A stretch of 64,000 bases of DNA from Urechis unicinctus (Eukaryota; Annelida; Polychaeta; Xenopneusta; Urechidae): assembly GCA_034190875.2 (NCBI GenBank), contig CM067349.1, positions 2,320,624 to 2,384,623 of the forward strand. Reading direction: 5' to 3'. The translations under genes and the position numbers were made by a program. Each line of letters opens with the position of its first letter. Within the stretch, counting starts at the first letter, position 1. The notes beneath the pieces are model-generated. The model was not told where the DNA came from. It was given only the letters and a program-made list of their open reading frames with translations, and ran no database searches. Below, piece after piece: positions 25,380-37,100 of the stretch.

Positions 25380-25487
25380 GTACCTGCAAGAGAAAATAAA
25401 CCGAGAACATTACGCTGAGACTAGCATTATATAACCGTACCTGCAAGAGAAAATAAACCGAGAACATTACGCTGAGACTAGCATTAT
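25372..25487 (+). repeat. Perfect 57-bp tandem duplication
   Basis: Unit 1 is 25372-25428 and unit 2 is 25429-25485, with identity continuing to 25487. No mismatch between units, so the duplication is recent or an assembly/polymerase artefact. Confidence 0.97.
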
Positions 25488-28045
25488 TTCAAGTTGCTAC
25501 AAAATGACGATTGGCATTATCCACTATGTACGAATCTGTCCAAAGATCGATAAAATCCAAATTTGCGGCACACCGAGGCAATGACAATTATAACAGCAGA
25601 ATATAATAAACTATTGAATAGTCCACATTTTATATGCTCCTGTAGCATTTACACTAATTATATCGCCGGTTAATGCTGCATAGTCAGGTAACACGAAAAA
25701 TTCCGTATTCTTATGTAATCGTGAAAATTTTTCAAACGAATACTCATTTTTTTGTCTACAGCTATATAGCAATTTGCCACAAAACACCAGTCGCGGTATA
25801 TAACGCAGGCAGCATAAGAAGAATACTTCTTCTCGCTTTTGTCATGTTACGAGCAATGTGTAAGGGGTGCCCAATATTCTTTTTACACAAATTGTGTCAC
25901 GTGACATTTGTCCCGATACCTTTTTGGTTATAATGCAGAAGTGAACACGATGTTAGAAGGGGTTCATAACACGCCTTCGCCGTGTCTAATTATTGCTATG
26001 AGTCAGTGTATCAATATGAGAACGCAAATTATTTTGGCTGTATATGAGTTCATAGCTGTTATATTTACCCTTCCAAGCTGAATATGCAATATACTCGACC
26101 GGTCCATACTTCTAGCAACACCGGACAGCTTTTAGCGCCACGAGTATTGTCCATTTGTAGCTGGTTCATGGTTCCTATATAAAAGCGAAGGCAAGGTAAA
26201 TAGATCCGCATTAGTCTTGTTACAACTGGACGAAATGGGAGACAACTACGCTTAGTGCAAGTGCTATGGCACTGCTTGCCTCAGTGACCTCTATTCCCAA
26301 TTATTATGCATGCGCACTAGTGATAGTCAACAAGCCGTGGACCATGTTCACGAGTTAAACACATTCTGATATAGAACTGTAAGTTAGTTATACTCGCATT
26401 TAATCCCTGATATCGTATTGATGATCCGGTGTGCTACACGTGATGCCGTTATCAACTCGACTGTGCTTGAAGGTGTTGAGTTAGAACATAAACAGTGTGG
26501 ACCGTATTCTGGCCAAGGTAAGTTCCGGGTTTAACGGCACACCAACACTAGTGTGTCATATGGTTAGGCCACATGCAGCGTTCTTAATTCACTGCCCAAG
26601 GAATCATAGTTACTTCTACCATAACGGCTCCTGGACTCTCTGGATAACACACTGGAATTGTCCAGTGTTTCGCCAATTGTTGCCTTTGTGTCAATAGTGC
26701 AATGTCCAAGTGACTTTGATTCTCCCGAGTTGGACTTTCAGGTCTTATAACGATAGTGATACCGGTAACAATACATGTTTCATGCGCTTACTGCACCAAT
26801 TGATCGTGCGGTAAATAACACGACATAAAAATCAAACATTTGACGATCCAAGAGCTCAGCCAGATAAATATGTCGATAAAATTCCATAATAGAATTACTC
26901 AAATGCGTACAGAAAGCAACACGCGGCTGTTAGGATATGTAGAATAAGCAGCGTGTCGCCAGACCATCTGTTGTATACAGATGCCGTTGGCGATAAGAGA
27001 ATATTACTGTACTAGCGCAGGATTTCCCTCGGATCAGGCAGTATCCGTTTTTGGTAACTATGGTGACACACGCCAAACCCCACGCGGCTGTCATATTATG
27101 ATACTGATGTGTAATTGGGCGAGAAAATGGGTACAAAGACGACTTGTGTATATGTTTCACGGACATCGAAATATACTGCTATTTTATGATTTGGTTAAAC
27201 GATCCAATGCACAGTTTACTGGCTCGGACGAACGATGACTAGACCTTTTTTTACGACCACTTATGTCATTTAATGTCAAACATAAGAATTTCGCAATGCA
27301 TGCAGTTCGTACTGCAAGTTTAATCAAATGTTCAGAACATTAATCATCTCGTGGATTCGACATAGGCCGGATATCTGCTATCTGGAGCTGTCTCAAAACG
27401 CCAGGAAACCGGGAAGATGCACATAAAATGTAATATGGTTACAACGCCGTTAATTTTAAATTTGATATAAGGTTCTTGTCATTACCATAGTTATCGGCTG
27501 GTATAAAACATATATCTAGTAATGTACCTTATCGTTCAAGACTATACGCTCAACATCTCGTTCATTTCTAATCTCTCAAGGGAATCGGGACATTTCATAA
27601 TTATCAAAATAAAATAAGCCAACGAGAAGAAGACAATGGCAATGAATCTATACCATTTAACCTCGTCATTGGACAACGTATACGAACGTAAACAACAAAG
27701 CAAACATAGCATGGGCTTGAGATGGCTCTAAAACCATACATCGTCACATAAAATGGAACAGTATAATGTGTACATAATTTAGATGCTCCGTACATTGCTG
27801 CAATGAACACCATTACATATAACGAGTAGAAGGCCCAGTGCAATCTTGCTCGTTGTCTCATCCCATTAACATTACTACGGGCGTCAAATACTAAGACGTC
27901 ATTCATATCAACAGCATAGATACATTTGTCCTTTCTCAATTATCGCGAGCTCAGCGCACCAATTATACCACTATTAACGCACTCTATATCAGCTTCGACA
28001 TTTATGCGCAGCCACTCCTCTGGAGGAAATGGGCCTTGATATTCA
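25488..28045. other. AT-rich DNA without recognised features
   Basis: No supported gene. Open frames at 25673-25933, 26981-27238 and 27604-27939 (-) show no motif or composition that sets them apart. Confidence 0.45.
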
Positions 28046-28375
28046 ATGTCTTCATCGTCGCGCTACTGGGAGATTATGCAACGTTGCCTTGGAGCGCCTT
28101 TGACGGAATATCCTGCACTGCAACGGCTACAACACTTTTACCATCATGGAGGGAAATCGTTCTTGGACAAAACGTTCTCTCGTAATGATAATTACCTCAT
28201 CATGGCAACGTTTGTTGATGGATGGTTACCAGGTAAACCCTATAACGTTGTAATCGAGGGTGATTTTATGAAGAGTGCAGACCTCATTCCAAAAAATTAC
28301 ATGCAGGATGTATTTGTTCCATGCACTCTGGCGCCTTTTCGCCTGGATTCTCTAGGCCCTGAGTCCATGGGCTAA
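28046..28375 (+). pseudogene. Fossil open frame in head of repeat family B, copy 2
   Basis: A 109-codon frame, unrecognised. It reads through the part of the head shared with copy 1 (residue blocks GWLPGKPYNVVIEGDF and DVFVPCTLAPFRLDSLGPES). In copy 1 (about 11250-11460) the same frame is kept apart from one stop, and the length difference is exactly 18 bp, which preserves phase. Substitutions are not concentrated at third codon positions, so evidence for past coding is weak. Only the part from about 28138 onward is shared between copies. Confidence 0.3.
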
Positions 28376-28615
28376 TACAACCACCCCGGAGACTTAGTGC
28401 ATGACGCTATACATTCCACCATGCCAATGTTCAACGCAAGCCTTGGTTAGGCTTACTGTCATCAACCTCCAGAAATTGTTCTCTTCGGCCAGGATGTCCG
28501 TCGCATGGTTCTTCCAAAGTTGGGCCTCCTATGTCATAGAGATGCGACTGTTCTAGAACACGGGCTGGTCTTCGTTGAGTTTGCTGTTGACGCTACCACA
28601 CCACTATTAACTGGT
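28138..28615 (+). repeat. Repeat family B head, copy 2
   Basis: Partner of 11240-11690, about 17 kb away in the same orientation. The match is strongest from about 28300 to 28600. Confidence 0.85.
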
Positions 28616-29260
28616 CTACATTGGGTTTCGTTTTGCCGCTACTAAGGAACAAAACCACAATTGACTGGTTTACGTTTAACCGGGTTCTTTGGCCGCTACA
28701 AGAGGACCAAACCATCATTGACTGGTCTACCTTAAACTCGGTTTTGCGGCTACTAAGGAACAAAACCTCTAAATAACTGGTCTACGATGAACTTTTTTTT
28801 GCCGCTTCTATGGAACAAAACCGCTATTGACTGGTCTACGTTAAACTGTTTTTTGCCGCTAATAAGGAACTAAACCGCCATTAGCTGGTTTACATTGATC
28901 TCGTTGTCCCTGCTACCATGGAACCAAACTACCATTGACTTGTCGACATAACTCTAGTTGTCCCTAATACGATGGAACTGAACCACGATATCTTGTCTAT
29001 ATTGAGCTATTTGTTCCCGCTACCAAGGAACCAAAACATGTTTGACTGGTCTGCGTTGAGCTGTTTTTCCCCACTACCAAGAAATCGAACCACAATTGAC
29101 TGGTCTACATTGATCTGGCTGTCCCTGCTACCATGAAACAGCACCACGATTGACTTGTCTATATTAATCGTGCTGCCATGACACTGAACTACGATTAACT
29201 GGGCAATGTTGGGCTGTTTGTCCCGGCTACCAAGGAACCAAACCATGTTTGACTGGTCTT
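28616..29260 (+). repeat. 54-bp minisatellite of family B, copy 2
   Basis: About a dozen units with the same core as copy 1. The minus strand is open from 29246 to 29007 with an 18-residue period (for example QINVDQSIVVRFLGSG). Unit-to-unit divergence is considerable, so the array is old. Confidence 0.9.
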
Positions 29261-29760
29261 GAGTGGCCTAATGTGAGGATCAACCATACTTCACTGTCGT
29301 ATATGTTAATCTACCAGGGACAGTGTCGGTCTTCTGACCAGGCGTAGCCATTGTGAGTGGTGAGCACAACAGTTAACCGGATATGTCTTGCAAGGCGATG
29401 GACGATGGGTCACCAAGTTCACCAATGTCGTAAAGGGCTGCGGGGCCAGTTCCTGGACCTACGGTATTATATGCCACCCCAGTGACTTGATCCCCTGACC
29501 TTCACAGGCATTTTTAATTAGCCATCTACCCTTTACGCGACAAAGTTAAGGGTACCGTCCCGCAGTTGTTCTAATTTGGTTTGTATCAGGAATTGACTTG
29601 GAGTACAGACCGTATGGTCATGCATGTACTGGATATGCATGTTCTGGTAGAATATGTAGTCGATAGCTGTCAGTAGGCACGACTTGGGACTTTGGTGATC
29701 GATGTGACTTCTCCTCCTCAACCCCCCCCCCCCCCATATTCCTTAGCTAGGACTAGACTG
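29261..29760. other. G+C-richer flank of repeat B copy 2
   Basis: This 500-bp stretch is richer in G+C than its surroundings and ends in a C14 run at 29722-29735. It contains a minus-strand frame (29721-29533) with the block SPKSCLLTAIDYIFYQNMHI that I do not recognise. It may be the remaining body of the mobile unit carrying family B. Confidence 0.35.
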
Positions 29761-31544
29761 AAGTTGCCTTCATCCACTAACTAATCCTTAGCAAACTCAA
29801 TAAAATCTTTATTTACAGGAGGTACTCACAAAAGGGCACCTTTACCTATGTCTCGTTGGTCAGGGTGTGCAATCTGAGCAATCTCCTAACCTTATCTGGG
29901 CTAAAACTAGTAGACGTCGTGATAATCGTCGGCGATAAAACGTAACAGTTAAAGCGTGGATAGCCTTGGGATGGACCCCAATATCCGCCAACCCGCTTTC
30001 TTGTTGGGCCAGACCTAACAAAACAGAGGCAAACATGATAAACTATAATTTAGGGTCAAAGTCGGTATTGTTTGCTGATGTACCAGACAACTTTGGTACG
30101 CAGTAGATTTGTTGTGTTTGATAAATGAGCTCAACACTGCGATAAACTGATGAAATTTTTTCCCTGTGACTAAACCCTACCTAATGCATGGACATTGTGT
30201 CCGTGGACTGAACTGACTATGCGGTACGTGTTATGTACACGCTTGGCAAGATGCTCATTTACATCGAAAAACCAGCCCGAAAAAAGTTAGTTGGTCTCCT
30301 AGCCCATGGATCCGATGGGGGTTGGGACGGCCCAGGAAAAACAATTACGACTAACTTCCATCCTCATATTTAACCAGATAACGGTAAAATGTATCAGCAA
30401 CTGACCCACCATGTATCTGTCTAAAACACCAATACAATGGTTAAATCGTATAAAGTTCGAAACTGTACAGTTGAATTCTTATTATATTATTTTTACCATA
30501 GTATACTCTGTGACTCTGTAATACATTAATTATCCCTCTACATAGCAAATTCCAAATGGAAATGGTGTTAAGTTCTACACAATCTTTTCAAAAACTCTAA
30601 ATTACCAGCATTTGCCAACTATCCTAACTTTGTTCTTGGTGATCCTATGTGATTCATGTTACATGATTATCTACTCGATTTTTAAATAACAACATTAATA
30701 TATCTTAGTGACAAGAAGTGCAGCCATCTCCTCCAAATGCTACATTGTTCACTGCAATTTCAACTGCTTCTTAACCCCTTTCTTTTCCAGTCCGTTGCCT
30801 ATCATTCAGCTGGGTAATTATTTTGTACGCTGCGTTATTCTTCTTACTTTGTGCTTTTGCGCGGAGCAGATTTGCATTTCAAATGCTCCATCAGGTATTG
30901 ACGTCATTCAAGTAATCATTGGTGGGTTATACACCGTTATCTACTGCGATAAGAGTATACCACTCAGGTAATCCTTGCCAATCAGTTATGGTTATCAGAG
31001 GCTGTATGAACAAACAGTCGAAATATTCTGCAATCAAAGTATGCGGGGCTTTATTAGATGTGATTGGTGGCTATGACGTGCAATCTACGATCGACAAAGA
31101 AAACACTAAAACAAACTATTGTATTGCCAATTGTTTTGGCAATAGCCTTGTCTATGGGGCGCACGGGATTGCCTCTTGATACTTCAATCACGTTACTAAT
31201 GGGCCATCCTGAATATGACAGGTACGCGAAGCGTACCACATGTACACACCAAGTCATGTGAACTAATGCTCTTATGTTCATGCTCTTATGCTCTATTACG
31301 TAAAGATTGCAGCGCGTGGGTCGTAAAATAAAGCGCTGATTAATGTAACACTCCATGTATCACCGTATTAAGGTCGAGTCCAACTATAGCACTATTGCAC
31401 CACGTTTAATAATGAGAACCACCCTCTCCTTTGTCTTCAGCATGATGCGGTTGAAATGTGATGCGCCGATTGAAAGCATCCTATATACTTATGCTTAGCT
31501 TCATTAAAACGCCAACAACATTACAATATCTCGCATGAGTAGCA
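29761..31544. other. AT-rich DNA without recognised features
   Basis: No supported gene; short open frames only. Confidence 0.45.
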
Positions 31545-32945
31545 GCCATTGATTGCATCTTACAGCTCGATATTACGGAGTAAACTAACTGTCCTTTATT
31601 GATATCGATATTAAGTGACAAACACAAAACTACATTGTGTCTTTGAACTTTACTCCCAGCACAATAGGTATTAGCAGCCTACGCGGGGTTAGATGCAATC
31701 GGTGTTCAGAACGATATCAATAATGGGATGGCTTACGTCTTGCGAGTATTTAGAGAGGCGATGTTAAAACAGCCTGAATGTTCATAGCGTAATAAGTTAA
31801 CAAAGTGGAGTAAAGCGCGCTATATTATAGCAGGTACTTACTAACTGTAATACAAGTAAGTCATACATTACTTGTGAGATGAATATGAGCGCGGTTGTGT
31901 TCACTGCATTATGTTATTTCATATTGGAGACACACATTACTGACGTTGGGCAATCAAATATGGCAGATAGATTTCCACCTCACCAGAAGAACATCACTTC
32001 TTGACTTTTAAACACAAATTGTCAGTAATTAGATTTGTTTGGACACACGCCAAACCACAAGGCTAGTATCACAAGCGTTATTCTTGTGTAAGATTCAAAT
32101 CTGTGATAGCATCATAGTAACGAAAGCAAAATATAACTTATCGCGATTATAAAAGAGTCATTGCTTAAACTCCATTTGGAGTTTCCCAAACTTGCTCTGA
32201 GGCTTACTGGATAATGTTCTCGAAAGATTAGCGTCGACTTGCCAGTGCCACAGATACGTCGGAACTTGTCATACGCCGCACTCATCGTATAAAGAATATA
32301 GCCTTGATATTGGTTGACCCAATCAATAAAGATTAACTACAAATTTACTACGAATTTGCTAGTCCAATTATGCTGCTGTAAAGTGGTGCCGTCACTCAGC
32401 TGAAGTCTTCAACCCTTTTTTAAACAGTGGATCGGACTGAAGCTTGATGTCGATAATCCAAGCCAGATGAATTATCTCAATGAACATTCATTTAACAACC
32501 CTGAAATTGGCCGGACTTTCAACTTGCAAGAAGAGACACAACTAGGCCTCCCGCTTAATTGAGGTTTATAAAATTTTAATAAGTTATAAATTCATTAAAT
32601 AATGCAGGAATCGGACGCATAAACTCATAAATACATGTGAACGCTTTGACGACTTGTCGATCTGCTGCTGTGTTATTATATATATCGCATGATGGGAACA
32701 ACTTGCAGAGCACTTCTTTGGTGCAAATATTTTGTTTCAAACACAGAGTAACGCCGATAATTTACAACAATCATTGTAAAACTTTTGTTTGTGTCATAAG
32801 AAAGATGACGGCACTGTGATATAACTCAATCATCCCCACCTTATCGTCGTAAATGCACTGCAGCTAAGTATCTGCATTTGCTATACTGATGGAGCACAGC
32901 TTAATAGGTAGCTGCTGTAATACACTGGCATATCCACGAAATAGA
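31545..32945 (+). repeat. Dispersed repeat family I, copy 2
   Basis: Colinear partner of 20160-22060, shortened by several deletions. Confidence 0.8.
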
Positions 32946-33479
32946 AGAATATTGCATGAATAGCATTCATAGATTGAATATTTTAACCTGCGATAACTTC
33001 ATATTGGTGATGAGCTTACGCGTTCATTGCATGTGTCTTGAATACCTAGATCTTTACGGATCACAATCAGCTGACGAATTACCGAAGTTGTATGGTTGTT
33101 AAACGTGACACAATCTTTAGGGTTGCTGAAGGAATTAGTTCTAGGGGTCATAATGTAATTGGTTGTTAGCTGCCTTCGTGTGTCTTTTCAGTTTATTGAC
33201 ACCAACACGACAAAATATTTAATAGAGCCACCCCTCAAATGTTATCCACTTGGGTTAATAAGGAAAAAGAATCCGAGCACCACATATTCAACAATTTAGC
33301 CAACAGGCTAATAATGACTCGCTCATGTTTGCGTATGAAATAACTTTGTGTACATTGGCCATTGACCGTTGGCCATATAAGGGGTCTTACAGTCTTAAAT
33401 CTAGTTCAATAATTTTGATATAGCCTCAATATGAAAATGCGAGTTTCAGATCCTATATACATACGAATGTGATATTCAC
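32946..33479. other. AT-rich DNA without recognised features
   Basis: No supported gene. Confidence 0.45.
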
Positions 33480-34150
33480 AAGGAATATCCTAACTATTCA
33501 TTTCACACCGTGCTATAATATAACGCAACGTACTCTCCCTATGATCGTTATGTAATGCACTATTAAGGCAGATTGGACATCGCCTCACTGAACGCTATAA
33601 AGGATTATGGACAAGTGCACTTTCAAGGCGTAGTTTAGTGTTAGTCCCGCAATATCATTGCCATTCAGCTGCCAGTTAATTTACTGTACCAAGGTTGTGA
33701 CTGCTGTTCATGCGATGTCTCTCCATTTCGGCGGAGCAAAGAAATTATTATAGTCTTGACTCATTTACCACACCACTTTGCATTGCCCTGATCATTTGAG
33801 TTTCCATATAGACGCAGGAGCTTGCAGGGTGTGACGACAGTTAACAAAGCAACACGATCCGTAAGCTGCTCTGGAAGTTGCGCTGCTACGCGGTTGACAA
33901 TCATAGCGTTCACACTAGATTGTAAGCAATAGTCGTTATAGCGTGTAGGTTGTTTTAACCATGTGCAATTATTCATTGATAGGGGCGTCAAATCCTGCCA
34001 CGCTGTTGAGGAATACTTCTTATCTTAGGATTTCATCAGGCTGCATGTAGCACGGTATCCCTAGTTGTGTTACTTCTTCAGTTAGATGAGTTTTCATACT
34101 TTGAAGTCGATATATCGTCGCTTAGCTTGCTCGCGTAATTATTCTTTGTA
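33480..34150 (+). repeat. Dispersed repeat family C, copy 1
   Basis: Diverged, colinear match to 57500-58090. Anchors: TAGACGCAGGAG, GCTCTGGAAGTTGCGCTG, GCAATAGTCGT-ATA-CG, TCAAATCCTGCCAC, and TCCTTCAGT-AGATGA-TT near the end. Confidence 0.85.
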
Positions 34151-37100
34151 CAGCACAACCAATTTAAGGACCTAATAAACGGCATATATTTAGCGCGTGG
34201 GACATTGTTTGGACCAAATTGTTATACAGGGCGCAACATTAACCAACAATGCAGCTTACGCACCACTTGCCTTTATCGAAATGGAATTTGTATTGATGTG
34301 GTAATATGATCATCCTCCGTTCAAAATTCCTCATTTGGCGTGAAGACTGCACAAACCGAAATAATGACTAATGAACCGCATTTGTGTCATACACAGTCCT
34401 GTGTTAAAAACAGCCTCACTTACCCGTCCTTCGCCCATTTTACTGAAACGACTGTTGTGGGGTGATAGTATGAAGCCAATTTATCTTCCTTTCATCACGA
34501 AAAGACCATGATATACTGTATTGTGTGGCATACCAACCCTATTGTGCCTATTCATGCCATTTGCAGAGTGGAAGTAACGTCGTTTGGATAATTATCACTT
34601 GCTATGGGAAACTTTAGTTTTCATATTGACCTCATGTAAGCGTAAATGGCGGATGCACAGTTAAACAAATTTATAATGAATGTGTTTGACAACTGCATCG
34701 TCATTTGATGGTCTTGTCTAAGTGTAACTTTTATGCTTTTATATATTTACACCTGCTTATATTTACCTTTATAAAGATACTGACGATTAATAAGCAATGA
34801 AACGTTATAGAACATAGTCACAACCACCCCCTTATTCACTTGCATAGTAAATTAAACATATTTCCAGACACTGAAACATTCATCAAGCTACAAAACCATC
34901 TTTAAGATGACACAATTGCTTGCAAAAGATTAGCTTTTATTACATACACACGCACACACAAAAGATTTATCCATGTTGAGCGCCCAGACCATACGTTAAG
35001 AGCTTGGTGATAGGAAACATTCACATTCTCTGCCATTAATGAAAGCAACTCAATCACGCCGAAATGAAGTTTTCTCGCATGATTAACGCGCAGTGGTCGA
35101 TATCTTAGGTCTGATAATATGGAGTTAATTACGTTCTTTGATATAGCCTTACATGACGACCTCGACACACAGCTCCGGCCAAACAATTAATAGCAAAATT
35201 GAAGGTTATATAAAAATAGAATCACTACTTTGCTGGATGTACATTAAAAAAAGACCTTCGCTACTTGCAGCGCTTAGCGTACCAGCGGTGTATTGTTCGA
35301 TTCATGCTTCCCAGAAATACAGCAGATTTGCTTTATCATTGTCGCGATGTAGGCAGCGCAAGTGTGGAATCCGGATTCTTGATTCAACTCATCCTGCTAC
35401 TTTGCTCTGAACCCGGAGGAGATTTTCACTGATTGGGTTCGTCAGGCTATGGTTCTTTGCATCCTCTTGACAAAATATCATATAATTAACTGACGAAGCC
35501 GAAGCTCAACATAGCTGATTTTTTTATTATATAATAAGGTATTATGAGCGATTGTTCCTATAGCCACTCAAATCTTTTTTCTTTAGGGTTCAAAAACCCA
35601 ATGCAATGGCCATTAAAATATTTTCATTTTAAATGCTGCGTATATTGCAATAGCGTTCCTGGCTATTATAGCAGCAATTGGACTTGATGCGTGCATCATC
35701 AGAATTTTATTCACCCCATAGAGGTACGATAATATTGACAAAACTTGCATTATACAACGTCAGTCGGCACCGATAGATATAGTGTGAAAATCACAATTGC
35801 CAAAAATTTTCATCAACTTTTGAATTGCCTAATCACCACAAAAGAGAACAATCATTCATCTGAACTCCTTTTGATATTGACTAGAAACGGAAATAAATAA
35901 GATTCCGTAGGAATTACGATGTTGACTGCAAGACTTGATTGCGTATCAATGGAAAGAGGTATTTTCCCTGAATGGCATTTATCACTTCAGTTGCATTAGT
36001 ATTTGTTTGGTCCCACGAGAAAGAGCTAACGGTTCGATAACAAATTTACCACCATTGTATAGATACACATAAGACGGTACGTATCAGCAGACAGCCTATT
36101 TCACCAGTAGCACTACATGTTCATTTTTTCAAGCACCCTTACGATAACGTTTAGTTTAACAATGAGTGGAAGCATTCGTAGATATGTTTTTACTCTGGAC
36201 GACTTGATGTACTCTGATAACAAAGCTATCATATTATCAGCTTACACAAGTCTCTTATCGTTTCTGAAGAAGCTGCCCTTGTTTACAATGTATTTCAAAT
36301 GTATAACCTCCGCGTGCTGCGCATCCCATTGGCGGCCTAGCCATTACCATACAAAAATCGCAAACACAAAAGCAGCATCCAACGGAGCCGAATAAATACC
36401 ACCAAACATGCATTAGAATTGACACGTAGTTAGACGTGCAAGTAAGCATTTCATAGATTGAATATAACTGCATAAGCAAGACCACATCACAGAATATCAA
36501 GGATTTGTTCCAATTGTTACATTGCTGCAATGAGAGTAATATAGCGAGGAAAAAGTACATAGGCAACATGCAATCTACTCCTTATAACATCCGAATGCTC
36601 CCGAGAATATTTTACGGGTACTTAGCAGTTACTTCATAAACGAGCATTGAGCTTCACGTTTTAATCAACTGGACAAATTAGACAGAGGGTGCATGAGTCG
36701 GTAAATAGCTGTGGTCGTGGAGCCGATTAAGCTCTTCTGATAACCGATCAACTAAACGAGAGGCGATGCGGTATTGGTTCTGATCGAACCTCCCAGTGCA
36801 GATATTCAAGGACTAAATCGAACTCAATTCATCTAAGCCGCTTTTGAACCCTCTCTTTGGGAAATGTTAATGCATTTATATGAGGAACTGAATAAATGTT
36901 TAAATTCCCATGCACATATTTTGCTAATAATGAAGTCATGTATGTTTTTATTAGAATGCTCTAGTAAGAGACGTTCAAAACGAAGAGTGTGCAATCAATT
37001 AAGACAATGGCCGTTTGTTATTCCGCTAGATGCTGATATACCATCCGGTATCAATTTTGCGCAACTATCTTGACAACCACGTAATAAAGCCGGGTAAACT

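Noticed and set aside
29722-29735. C14 run considered as a poly-A/T-like retrotransposon tail
   Set aside because: A homopolymer of C is not a retrotransposon tail, no target duplication is visible, and it may be partly a sequencing artefact.
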